The notes: a model not told the origin generated them from the sequence alone. A stretch of 6,410 nucleotides of DNA from Kiritimatiellia bacterium (GCA_018400335.1 JAGYMT010000109.1:1-6410), one strand, 5' to 3'. Positions 1 to 6,402 are shown, counted from the stretch's first letter. Made by a program: numbers and translations.

Positions 1-1
1 T

Positions 2-214
2 CCAAATTGTCGAACGTCGAGACATGACCCCAATGCCGTTTTGGAACTTGCGGACAAATTATTTCAGGCCTGTAGAAAAAAATTCGGCAGCAAACGGCAC
101 ATGTGGGAAACGCTGCGATCTTATATAAAAATCCTGATTTTCGATTCGTGGGAACATCTGCTTGATTTCGCGCTTGACCCGCCAAAATACCATCCAACCA
201 TCAGAAAAGTGTAG
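2..214 (+). CDS. C-terminal fragment of an unrecognised protein (cut by the window edge)
   Basis: A frame enters from the left edge and stays open for 70 codons to a TAG stop at 212-214, in sequence AT-rich enough that such a run is not expected often. The peptide has a protein-like mix. It has a charged stretch around residues 15-33 (ADKLFQACRKKFG), then an aromatic stretch containing MWETLRSY, then FDSWEHLLDFALDPP, and ends in IRKV. I do not recognise the family. The aromatic, basic tail could suit the end of a transposase or another DNA-associated protein, but no motif proves this. A second frame is open only to about position 128 and reads less like a protein. No start codon or upstream context is visible. 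Codon use is less GC-biased than in the large genes further right, so it may belong to a different compositional block. Confidence 0.45.
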   Translation, partial: PNCRTSRHDPNAVLELADKLFQACRKKFGSKRHMWETLRSYIKILIFDSWEHLLDFALDPPKYHPTIRKV

Positions 215-303
215 CGATTCAAGCCGTGAAAATCCATCGATCTTAAAAACCCGACATGTGCGGCAAAGGATATTTCTGTCTTTACATGCAAATTAGACAC
301 GCT

Positions 304-309
304 TTGACA
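304..309 (+). promoter_or_regulatory. Possible -35 hexamer (TTGACA) of a weak promoter
   Basis: TTGACA is a perfect match to the sigma70-type -35 consensus. At 16-18 bp downstream the sequence runs through the A-rich arm of the palindrome and gives only poor -10 matches such as AAATGT. If used, it would leave a leader of about 200 nt before the reductase ATG at 542. A chance hexamer in AT-rich DNA is a fair alternative. Confidence 0.2.
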
Positions 310-318
310 TCTCGTAAA

Positions 319-340
319 AAGAAAAAAATGTTTTTTTCTT
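319..340. repeat. Perfect A/T-rich inverted repeat
   Basis: The left arm AAGAAAAAAA (319-328) is the exact reverse complement of the right arm TTTTTTTCTT (331-340), around a 2-nt TG centre. As RNA it could fold into a weak 9-bp stem with a 4-nt loop. As DNA it is an A-tract/T-tract junction likely to be rigid or bent. It is symmetric, so it could end transcription from either side, but it lacks the GC-rich stem of a standard intrinsic terminator. Confidence 0.6.
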
Positions 341-420
341 GCAAATTTAACTGCCCAATGATAACCTTTCCTCGTTGTTTGATTGTGAAGGCCAAATGGC
401 GCTTCACCGAGAATGGCTGT

Positions 421-450
421 CTTTTTTGTGACTTTTTGTGACTTTTTGTG
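421..450. repeat. Tandem 10-bp repeat, three units (ACTTTTTGTG)
   Basis: Units lie at 421-430 (variant CTTTTTTGTG), 431-440 and 441-450 (identical). The period is one DNA helical turn, which would place any bound protein on one face of the helix. A further GTGGCAAA follows directly. The repeat lies about 90-120 bp before the reductase start. It could be a regulatory array, a slipped-strand expansion, or part of a dispersed intergenic element. Confidence 0.75.
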
Positions 451-479
451 GCAAACTTTCTTCTCCGAAAGGCAACCGA

Positions 480-511
480 CTTGCCTGCGTGTACGCGCAA
501 GCAGGGCGAAG
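480..511 (+). repeat. Imperfect inverted repeat in the reductase leader
   Basis: CTTGCCTGC (480-488) pairs with GCAGGGCGAAG (501-511) as a 9-bp stem with two single-base bulges on the right side. The top of the loop can extend further (TG/CA). An alternative fold pairs TTGC (481-484) with GCAA (497-500) and GCG with CGC inside it. No T-tract follows, so it is not a typical terminator. Its position 31-62 nt before the reductase ATG would suit a leader-RNA structure or a dispersed palindromic element. Confidence 0.35.
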
Positions 512-541
512 CGAAGGTTACCCTTGAATCAGCAACGCGTG

Positions 542-1519
542 ATGAACAATATTTCACGACGGCATTTTATCAAAGTGTCATTGGCCGCTGGAGCCGCATT
601 GCCGCTCAACGCTCTTTTTGGCCAATCGGCCAAATCCGCATCGATTCTTCCACGGCGCTTGCTCGGCAAGACCGGCGAATCGGTGACGATTCTCGGCCTC
701 GGCGCATATATAGCGCATAGCGAACAGGCGGATACCCGGGGCATGGTGGAAACGGCGCTTGAAGGCGGCGTTCGATATTTCGATTGCGCCCCGAGCTACG
801 GCTACCGGCACGGAGCTTGTGAAGAACGGCTGGGGGAGAGTCTCAAAGGCGCGCGCGACAATATTTTCCTAACGACCAAAATCCTCTTCTTAAATTCGGG
901 CGCGGCGGAAGAATCGCTACGCGGCAGTTTAAAGCGCCTTCAAACCGATCATGTGGATTTGTTGTTCATGCACGGCGTTGGGCTTCCGGCGCTAAAGGAT
1001 ACAGGCGCGATTCTGGGCAAAAACGGGCTCCTGGAATACCTGCGCAAGGCCAGGCGCGAGGGTCTCGCGCGGTTTATCGGTATGAGCATTCATCCGCCGC
1101 ACGACGTAGCGCAACGTATCCTGAACGAAGCGGACGATCTGGACGCCGCCATGCCGTTTATCAACTATATGACACCCGCCTCCGAAGCAAGCGACAAGGG
1201 CAATATCATAGCCGCATGCCGTCAGTCCGGCCTCGGGCTGGTCGCGATGAAAGCGCTGGGCGGCGATGGCCAGCTTGCGGTTGATTACGATTTGGCTTTC
1301 CGGTATGCGCTGAGCGTTCCGGACGTGGCATGCGTCGTAATAGGCACAAAAACCGTTTCCGAAGTGCGACGCGCCATTTTGGCGGCAAGACAGTATAGGC
1401 GGCTTACAGAAGTTGAAATGAGGGAGGCTGAAGCAAAAGGCAACACGTCAGCAGCTCGTCAATCCGACGCATATCGCCGCTTCCGGTCGCATTCGCGGCG
1501 CGATTGCGCGACAGTCTGA
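542..1519 (+). CDS. Tat-signal aldo/keto reductase
   Basis: A 325-residue aldo/keto reductase, a TIM-barrel NAD(P)H-dependent carbonyl or sugar oxidoreductase. The chosen ATG at 542 gives a twin-arginine signal, SRRHFIK at residues 5-11, followed by an apolar stretch (VSLAAGAALPLNALFG, 12-27) and a plausible cleavage near residues 30-33. In-frame ATG 413 would add 43 residues read from the tandem repeat and would bury the Tat motif, so it is rejected. The catalytic tetrad is complete: Asp81 and Tyr86 in FDCAPSYG, Lys113 in TTKI, His144 in LLFMHGV. VVIGTKT (265-271) matches the cofactor-phosphate loop near the C-terminus. The last 25 or so residues are Arg/Ser-rich and unlike the usual AKR end, possibly a frameshifted or diverged tail. 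There is no CxxC ferredoxin-like tail. No good Shine-Dalgarno sequence is seen. The substrate is unknown. It converges on the glycosidase genes. Confidence 0.9.
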   Translation: MNNISRRHFIKVSLAAGAALPLNALFGQSAKSASILPRRLLGKTGESVTILGLGAYIAHSEQADTRGMVETALEGGVRYFDCAPSYGYRHGACEERLGESLKGARDNIFLTTKILFLNSGAAEESLRGSLKRLQTDHVDLLFMHGVGLPALKDTGAILGKNGLLEYLRKARREGLARFIGMSIHPPHDVAQRILNEADDLDAAMPFINYMTPASEASDKGNIIAACRQSGLGLVAMKALGGDGQLAVDYDLAFRYALSVPDVACVVIGTKTVSEVRRAILAARQYRRLTEVEMREAEAKGNTSAARQSDAYRRFRSHSRRDCATV

Positions 1520-1531
1520 TTATCCTATAGG

Positions 1532-1639
1532 TCAACTTGCTTCCCCCGCCCGAATCCGCGCATGACGGACGATATTCAGCAGCATTCGACCGGACGTCGG
1601 ATGGCGGTCGAGCTGCTCCAGGAGCGAAGTCTTGAACAT
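1532..1639 (-). CDS. Possible 35-residue small protein with strong ribosome binding site
   Basis: A short minus-strand frame begins at ATG 1639 and ends with TGA at 1532-1534. It encodes 35 residues beginning MFKTSLLEQLDRHPTSGR and continuing MLLNIVRHARIRAGEAS. AGGAG at 1646-1650 sits six bases upstream of the ATG (AGGAG-ACTCAG-ATG), a better ribosome binding site than any other gene here has. It starts 62 bp after the stop of the GH42-like gene and could be the last cistron of that operon. The peptide is basic and amphipathic, with no membrane segment. I do not recognise it. It may be a genuine small protein, a decayed remnant of a longer gene, or a chance ORF. Confidence 0.35.
   Translation of the reverse strand: MFKTSLLEQLDRHPTSGRMLLNIVRHARIRAGEAS
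1578..1617. repeat. 13-bp inverted repeat between the convergent genes
   Basis: AGCAGC (1578-1583) pairs with GCTGCT (1612-1617), T1586 with A1611, and CGACCG (1587-1592) with CGGTCG (1605-1610). The left arm has a 2-nt bulge (1584-1585) and the loop is 12 nt, itself containing GACGTC. No T-tract follows on either strand, so an ordinary intrinsic terminator is not supported. The stem lies wholly inside the 35-codon ORF. It could be an RNA structure ending or stabilising the converging transcripts. Confidence 0.45.
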
Positions 1640-1701
1640 CTGAGTCTCCTAATCTTCCGCAAACCGTCGCGCGGCGCTGAAACAAAACACGTCCGATGGA
1701 C

Positions 1702-3711
1702 TTAAATCTCAATCAAGAGCATATGCCAACCGGCAATCGGAGGAAGAACGAATTTCATATAGGATCCGTCCGAGCCCGACGCGCGGACACTCGACTTGTC
1801 GCCCGCCATGGAACGCACCTCGATCTGCTCACTGTTGGTGAGCAGCATTAACTCAACATCCCGTGCAGGATCCAGACTGGCATTGACGAGAGCGGCAGCC
1901 GGACGCCCCTCTCCCGCGTCGCGAACCCACAGATTGATCTTGTGATACGACGCCACATACCCCGGCAATTTGTCGCCGCTAAGCCAACGGAGAACCGACT
2001 TGAGCTGCGAGGCCTTCGAAAAAGACTGGAGATAGGTCCATGGGAAATAGCCGGCCACGAACACCCGGCCGCCTAGCCGGTTTTCGAACACTCCGGATGC
2101 ACAGGCCGCGACCTCCTTTCCCCCGTAATCGATGAGCCGCGATATAGGCCGAGCCGCCGCCGATTCGGGCTTAAGCTCGGCTGCGGGCACGTTCCAAAAG
2201 GCAAACGACTGGCGGCAGTCGCGCATCCGTCCGGCAAAGGTCCGGTTCAAATCGTCCGGCAGGAGTTCCTCGATGCAATCGGCTTCATGGTAGCGAACGA
2301 CGCTGAAGCCGGTGTGCTCGCCGTAACCCATTTCGTTGAGGCGCTCCAGCGCCGGTCCGTCGAGACAGACGCCTCGCGAGAGGATCGTCTTCAGTTCGGC
2401 TTCGGTCATCGCCCTTGCCGCGTCGGCGGTCAAGGCCGCGATCCGCGCATGAGCGAGGTCGTAGGCCGCCGGGATGCCCAGTTCGTGCAATTCCGCCGTT
2501 TTTGGGTATATCGCGCCCCAATTCGCGCGATCCGGCCAGCCCTGCGCCGTCAGGCCGTTTGCCGCGAACGAATCCTTGCTCCAAACGCCCCAGAGTCCTT
2601 GCGGCCGGCTTCGCCCCAGTATCTTGGCCATCACATCGTAGAACGGCCGCGCGCGGCTCAGCTCCGCGACGAGCGGTTCGTATTCATCGAGCGGTTCGTC
2701 ATAGGGCTGAAGCACGTTGAACGCCGTGCCGGTGCAGCCTGCGGCGATGTGCGAGGCGGCTTCCAGGGCCGTGACATGCGCCGATTTCTTCAAACGCTGA
2801 TGAGGGAAATTCTCGATCTCCGACTGGATCGAGCGCAACGAATCGGGCAGCAGCGACACCTGGCGCCCGATCTGGTGGGACTTCTCGATCAGCCCGACAA
2901 GAGCCTCGTCACTGTAAAATCCGCCGCCCGGCCGCCACATGACTTCAGCATGCCCCGGTCCCGCCAGAATCCCCGCCCAAGTGTCGAAATCGTATCCCTC
3001 GAAGAATCGCTCGCCCGTCATAAACCCCAGCGGCAGCGCGGGATTGACGGCATGAACGGTCCGTTCGATCAACTCGAAGAGCCGGGCGATGGTCTTGCGA
3101 TTGTGCGCCAGCCAGCTTTTGCGATTTTCGAGTCTTTCCGCGACCGTTCCCGAATTGAAAGCTTCTTGAAGCGTTCCGCGCGAATGCCGCCGCCCCGATT
3201 CCCGCTCGTAGATCGCCAGACAGTTGTCGCAGAAACAGGCCGCGGCTATGGGCATGTGTCCGAACAGCCTGACATCGTCATCAATCCAGATATGGTCGGG
3301 ACGGGCCTCGGCCAGTGCCCGGTAGACGTCCCGGACATACGTGCGCAGATTCTCGTCATTCGGACAGAGCGAGCCCAGACACACCTTGCCCTCGATGTCC
3401 GTCATCGGAGTGTAATCGCCCGTCAAAGAGTCGGACAGATTCTCGTTGTGATGGCCAACGGTGGACAGCAGATTGATCCCGGCCCTATAGCCCCGTAGGC
3501 GCGCCTGGTCCATCCGCCGGGCCAGGAGTCCGGCCCGCTTGCGGATCACGTCGAGCGGCAAACAGGGATGAGTCTCGGAAGTGAAGAACGTCAGCTCGTC
3601 GGCAACGTCCTTGTATTTCTCGAACAGCGCCAGGAGCTCGTTGAAACTGGCGTCGGAGAGCCAGGTCGTGGCGTGAATGCGAAACGAAATAAACGCTTTC
3701 TCGATTTTCAT
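1702..3711 (-). CDS. GH42-like (beta/alpha)8-barrel glycoside hydrolase-related protein
   Basis: This 669-residue protein looks like a divergent GH42 beta-galactosidase relative. Residues 1-365 or so suit a (beta/alpha)8 barrel, 365-490 the alpha/beta 'trimerisation' domain (LWGVWS, then ILSRGVCLDGPALERL), and 490-669 a beta-rich C-terminus. Cys116 plus C159-F-C161-DN-C164 match the spacing of the structural zinc site known in GH42 (four Cys, the last three as CxCxxC). Where GH42 carries an Asn-Glu acid/base ahead of this cluster, the protein has WIDDDVR (142-148). The likely nucleophile region is SEIENFP (297-303), with Glu298 or Glu300 as candidates, followed by AASHIAAGCTG, which resembles the GH42 helix after beta-7. 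No signal peptide is seen, so it is probably cytoplasmic. The start is the only early Met and is preceded by two GGAGAC copies. It follows the GH95-like gene by 30 bp, so co-transcription is likely. Substrate is not assigned. Confidence 0.75.
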   Translation of the reverse strand: MKIEKAFISFRIHATTWLSDASFNELLALFEKYKDVADELTFFTSETHPCLPLDVIRKRAGLLARRMDQARLRGYRAGINLLSTVGHHNENLSDSLTGDYTPMTDIEGKVCLGSLCPNDENLRTYVRDVYRALAEARPDHIWIDDDVRLFGHMPIAAACFCDNCLAIYERESGRRHSRGTLQEAFNSGTVAERLENRKSWLAHNRKTIARLFELIERTVHAVNPALPLGFMTGERFFEGYDFDTWAGILAGPGHAEVMWRPGGGFYSDEALVGLIEKSHQIGRQVSLLPDSLRSIQSEIENFPHQRLKKSAHVTALEAASHIAAGCTGTAFNVLQPYDEPLDEYEPLVAELSRARPFYDVMAKILGRSRPQGLWGVWSKDSFAANGLTAQGWPDRANWGAIYPKTAELHELGIPAAYDLAHARIAALTADAARAMTEAELKTILSRGVCLDGPALERLNEMGYGEHTGFSVVRYHEADCIEELLPDDLNRTFAGRMRDCRQSFAFWNVPAAELKPESAAARPISRLIDYGGKEVAACASGVFENRLGGRVFVAGYFPWTYLQSFSKASQLKSVLRWLSGDKLPGYVASYHKINLWVRDAGEGRPAAALVNASLDPARDVELMLLTNSEQIEVRSMAGDKSSVRASGSDGSYMKFVLPPIAGWHMLLIEI

Positions 3712-3726
3712 GTCTCCGTTGTCTCC
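3712..3726 (-). promoter_or_regulatory. Duplicated Shine-Dalgarno-like GGAGAC before the GH42-like gene
   Basis: Read on the minus strand, GGAGAC occurs twice, at 3721-3726 and at 3712-3717 directly before the ATG. The core GGAG of the first copy lies 11 bases from the start codon and that of the second only 2. Neither spacing is ideal. The pair lies in the 30-bp gap after the GH95-like stop, which fits translation within one polycistronic message and leaves little room for a separate promoter. Confidence 0.5.
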
Positions 3727-3741
3727 ATATTTTTGCTGCGT

Positions 3742-6402
3742 TCAATACAATCGCGGCATGCCCAGCGAAGCATAGCCGGAAGAGTGGGTCTTTGCGTCAT
3801 CGTTGCGGGCAAAGTCAGCCGACACTGTCCGCCACTTCCGCAAGATACCGGCCTCGGGCGCCAGCAGGTATCGTCCCCCGGCGCGGGTGTCAAACTCAAG
3901 CGCGCCGCCCGTCAGCGTTTCCGATTGCCCATCATGGCGGGAAAGCCAGGCCTTGCCCCAAGGATTGGCCACGCGGCAGCGGCCGCCCAGCCTGCTTTCG
4001 ATCGCGATCCACCGCGGCTTGCCGTTCTCGACCTCCGCCGACACAACGAAGCCGTCCTGCGCGTGCAGGGTGAACCGAGCCTTCTGTCCGTCGGATGAGG
4101 CGGGCGCCACCCGGATAGTCCCGTCGTGACTTTGCAGAAGCGATTCATTGATCGCCGTCGCCAGCACGGACATCGCTTCCATGCCCATGTGACGGAACGG
4201 GTACATCCTGCGGGGAAACGCGCGTTGCGACCTTTCCTCCCTTGGAAGGAGCGTGTTCTGCACTTTTAAATGAGAGACGCGGGCGGGCAGCGAGGATTCA
4301 GCCTTCATGATCGCCAGGGGTCCATAGTGTCCCCATCCGTTGGCGTAGAACTGCCAATACATCGGCCAATTATCGATCACGCGCCGCGTTTCCCGGCCAA
4401 GCCCGAGACGCGCCAGAGTCACTCCCAGCGGATGCCAACCCATTCCGGGACAGGCCGTGGCCTTTACGGTGTTGACCGCGGTTTGAAAAAGATCGCTATC
4501 GCTCTGTCCCAGCCCGATCAGACCTGACGGAAACACGGCGGCATACTCGACCCAGGGTAAAATGCCGGCGTAACTTCGAATGTCATCGCGGTAGGAGTCC
4601 GACAATGGAGGCTTGCCCTCGTTCACGCCGATCATCTCGAACAGCGTTTCGCTCGCGTGTCCGTCCGGAGCTTCGGGCAGAACAGAAGTCAGCCGTTTCT
4701 TTTCAGCGATTCCGCGCCCCGCGGCCAGAAGCCTGTCCGACGCCGCCGACGCGCCCTTGAACCAGCCGCGCATCAGTTTTCCCCTGCGGACCCACTTCTC
4801 ATTCGCGCGGATTGTCGGCAGCGGCGCCAGATGCTCCAGAATGTCACGCCAGCGCGCCGCGCGCGGCTCGACCGCGCCGGCTTCCTCGACCGCGGCCAGG
4901 GCGGTTTTGAAGAGAACCGCGCCGTAGACGAGTTCCGAGATGCAGTCACGCAGGAGAATCCAGCCTTCATACCCCGTGCCTTGCCTGGCATGATAGCGGC
5001 CGTCGCGTCCTTTTTCAAAAAGCGATTCAAAGAACAGCGCTGCATCGCGGATGAACGGCAGCGCCTTGTTTTTCAGAAACTCGCGATCTGCTGTGTATCG
5101 ATACTGCCGCCAGAACTCCATTGCAATCTGCGCGACCGGCGTGTGATTGTGGAATTCGCTCGCCGAGTTGTGCCCGTGCCGGTCGCACACGTCGGAAACA
5201 AACGCGCCGTCCGCGCCGAACGCTGACTTGGCGTCATCCCTGGCGTGCGGCAGGCCGTCGAACCGGTAGTTCAGATACGACGTTATCAGGTCGTGGTGTC
5301 CCGCGGCGTTCAACGGCCAGTAGAGCTGCTGCTGGTTCCAGTGAAAGTAGAAACTCCAGTTCTGGACATCGCGGTTCCACCCCCATAGTCCGTTGATGAA
5401 CCGGCCCGGCCACCGGCCACGCTGCGAACAGGCGGCATAGAACATGGTGAGGTGCCATAGATTGTCAAGGTAATCGTCCCCGAACTCCATCAACGACCGG
5501 AGCCAGAACGATTTCCAGGCCTTCTTGTGTTCCCGGAACAGCGCCTTCCGGCCCGACGCGCGAGCGCCGGCCAGCGCAAGCTTCAGAGCCGGAACGGGAT
5601 CGTTCGGCAGCGGCGCGGTAACCCCGGCCAGGAACGAGACCTGCTTGCGGCGCGAGCCCGTCAAGGTCATTGTCGCGGTGTGAGAGTCCTCTATCGAATA
5701 GCAGGTCTTCAGTCGGTTGGTTTGGACCACGGCGCCGCCGGCGGCGAAAACGCCGCTTGTCAACGCATGGGTGATATAAGCTCCATCCTGATCGGCCATG
5801 GACCGGGTTCCCCGCAATCCAAGCTCGGGATCGTCGTTAACCTGCGCGTACCAGTGCGAGAATGTCCGCGACCCGTAGCGCTGAACCTGGATGGCCAGCG
5901 GCGCGTCTTCGCGGAGCCGACAGGTGATTTCGCCGCTGAAAACGCCGCTCGCGTGGGCGACAAATCCATGAAAAGCCGCCGATCCGAAAGCTCCCGACGC
6001 GGAGAATTCGATCGAGGCGTCGGCGAGGCTGATCCGAGCCTGGAAATCCTTCAGATAAAAAGGGTCGAACACGGGCAGCCGGAAATCCAGAATGATCCGG
6101 CAGCCGTGCCGCAAGGCGGAGCTGTGCTCCTCTTCCTCCGGCCGCCAGTTCCGAAACTGTCCGGATTTGGCGTCATCCCAGAGGTCAGATCGATTGACCG
6201 CGAAGATCGCCCGGGAGTGTTCGAACCATCCGAGAACGCCGACTTCGCCATTCCCTATCGGCAGCCCCTGGACCGGGTCGTCGGGGGGCGTGAGGAAAAC
6301 AACGTCATGTCTGGATACGCGCCCGGGCCAGGCGATTTCCCACGAGAACGTCTTCAGATTGAACGGAGTCTCGATCATCTTGCTGATTCTTCGCTGAAGC
6401 AT
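3742..6402 (-). CDS. GH95-like (alpha/alpha)6-barrel glycoside hydrolase
   Basis: An 886-residue protein with the GH95 layout (alpha-L-fucosidase or alpha-L-galactosidase family, inverting). The N-terminal beta domain has LPIGNGEVGVLGW (47-59) and NRSDLWDD (70-77), matching the GH95 N-terminal signature. The helical barrel starts near 290 with HKKAWKSFWLRSL. GLWGWNRD (338-345) leads into FHWNQQQLYWP (353-363), where GH95 has an Asn-x-Asn pair before the NYWP-like motif; here it reads His354-x-Asn356. YEGW (478-481) sits where the GH95 general acid Glu is expected (Glu479). LLQSHDGTIRVAPA (755-768) matches the late GH95 LLQSH..I.LLPA motif. The base Asp expected 13 residues before it aligns with Glu742. 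No signal peptide is seen. ATG 6402 has AGGA four bases upstream; ATG 6378, removing eight residues, is the alternative. It is the first gene of the pair. Specificity is uncertain, and a GH95-related family of unknown activity is possible. Confidence 0.8.
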   Translation of the reverse strand: MLQRRISKMIETPFNLKTFSWEIAWPGRVSRHDVVFLTPPDDPVQGLPIGNGEVGVLGWFEHSRAIFAVNRSDLWDDAKSGQFRNWRPEEEEHSSALRHGCRIILDFRLPVFDPFYLKDFQARISLADASIEFSASGAFGSAAFHGFVAHASGVFSGEITCRLREDAPLAIQVQRYGSRTFSHWYAQVNDDPELGLRGTRSMADQDGAYITHALTSGVFAAGGAVVQTNRLKTCYSIEDSHTATMTLTGSRRKQVSFLAGVTAPLPNDPVPALKLALAGARASGRKALFREHKKAWKSFWLRSLMEFGDDYLDNLWHLTMFYAACSQRGRWPGRFINGLWGWNRDVQNWSFYFHWNQQQLYWPLNAAGHHDLITSYLNYRFDGLPHARDDAKSAFGADGAFVSDVCDRHGHNSASEFHNHTPVAQIAMEFWRQYRYTADREFLKNKALPFIRDAALFFESLFEKGRDGRYHARQGTGYEGWILLRDCISELVYGAVLFKTALAAVEEAGAVEPRAARWRDILEHLAPLPTIRANEKWVRRGKLMRGWFKGASAASDRLLAAGRGIAEKKRLTSVLPEAPDGHASETLFEMIGVNEGKPPLSDSYRDDIRSYAGILPWVEYAAVFPSGLIGLGQSDSDLFQTAVNTVKATACPGMGWHPLGVTLARLGLGRETRRVIDNWPMYWQFYANGWGHYGPLAIMKAESSLPARVSHLKVQNTLLPREERSQRAFPRRMYPFRHMGMEAMSVLATAINESLLQSHDGTIRVAPASSDGQKARFTLHAQDGFVVSAEVENGKPRWIAIESRLGGRCRVANPWGKAWLSRHDGQSETLTGGALEFDTRAGGRYLLAPEAGILRKWRTVSADFARNDDAKTHSSGYASLGMPRLY

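Larger units (their letters stand above)
215..541. other. AT-rich non-coding leader upstream of the aldo/keto reductase gene
   Basis: This 327-base stretch carries no convincing gene. The short ORFs that cross it on both strands have low-complexity Lys/Phe/Arg-rich translations. It holds an A/T palindrome at 319-340, a tandem 10-bp repeat at 421-450, and an imperfect hairpin at 480-511. A TTGACA hexamer at 304-309 is a possible -35 element, with no convincing -10 at the usual spacing. Composition shifts from AT-rich to GC-rich from about position 470. No strong Shine-Dalgarno sequence precedes the reductase start. Confidence 0.6.

Noticed and set aside
128..141. Perfect palindrome AAAATC-CT-GATTTT
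   Set aside because: It is short, has a 2-nt centre, is AT-rich, and lies inside the open frame 2-214; chance is enough to explain it.
256..441. Plus-strand 61-codon frame in the leader
   Set aside because: It runs through the A/T palindrome, giving Lys and Phe runs, and has no ribosome binding site or family similarity that I can see.
413..541. Longer start (ATG 413) for the aldo/keto reductase
   Set aside because: The extra 43 residues are translated from the tandem repeat and hairpin, and would put the twin-arginine signal in the middle of the protein.
282..557. Minus-strand 91-codon frame across the leader
   Set aside because: The translation is Lys/Arg-rich and largely made of the tandem repeat and A-tract; it overlaps the reductase start and has no recognisable domain.
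1404..1712. Minus-strand 102-codon frame over the convergent junction
   Set aside because: It overlaps both large gene ends and has a low-quality translation; the shorter frame 1532-1639, in another register, has the real Shine-Dalgarno sequence.
2287..3498. Plus-strand open frame of 403 codons inside the GH42-like gene
   Set aside because: It is an antisense shadow typical of GC-rich coding DNA. The translation is Arg-rich with no family motifs, whereas the minus-strand frame shows clear domains.
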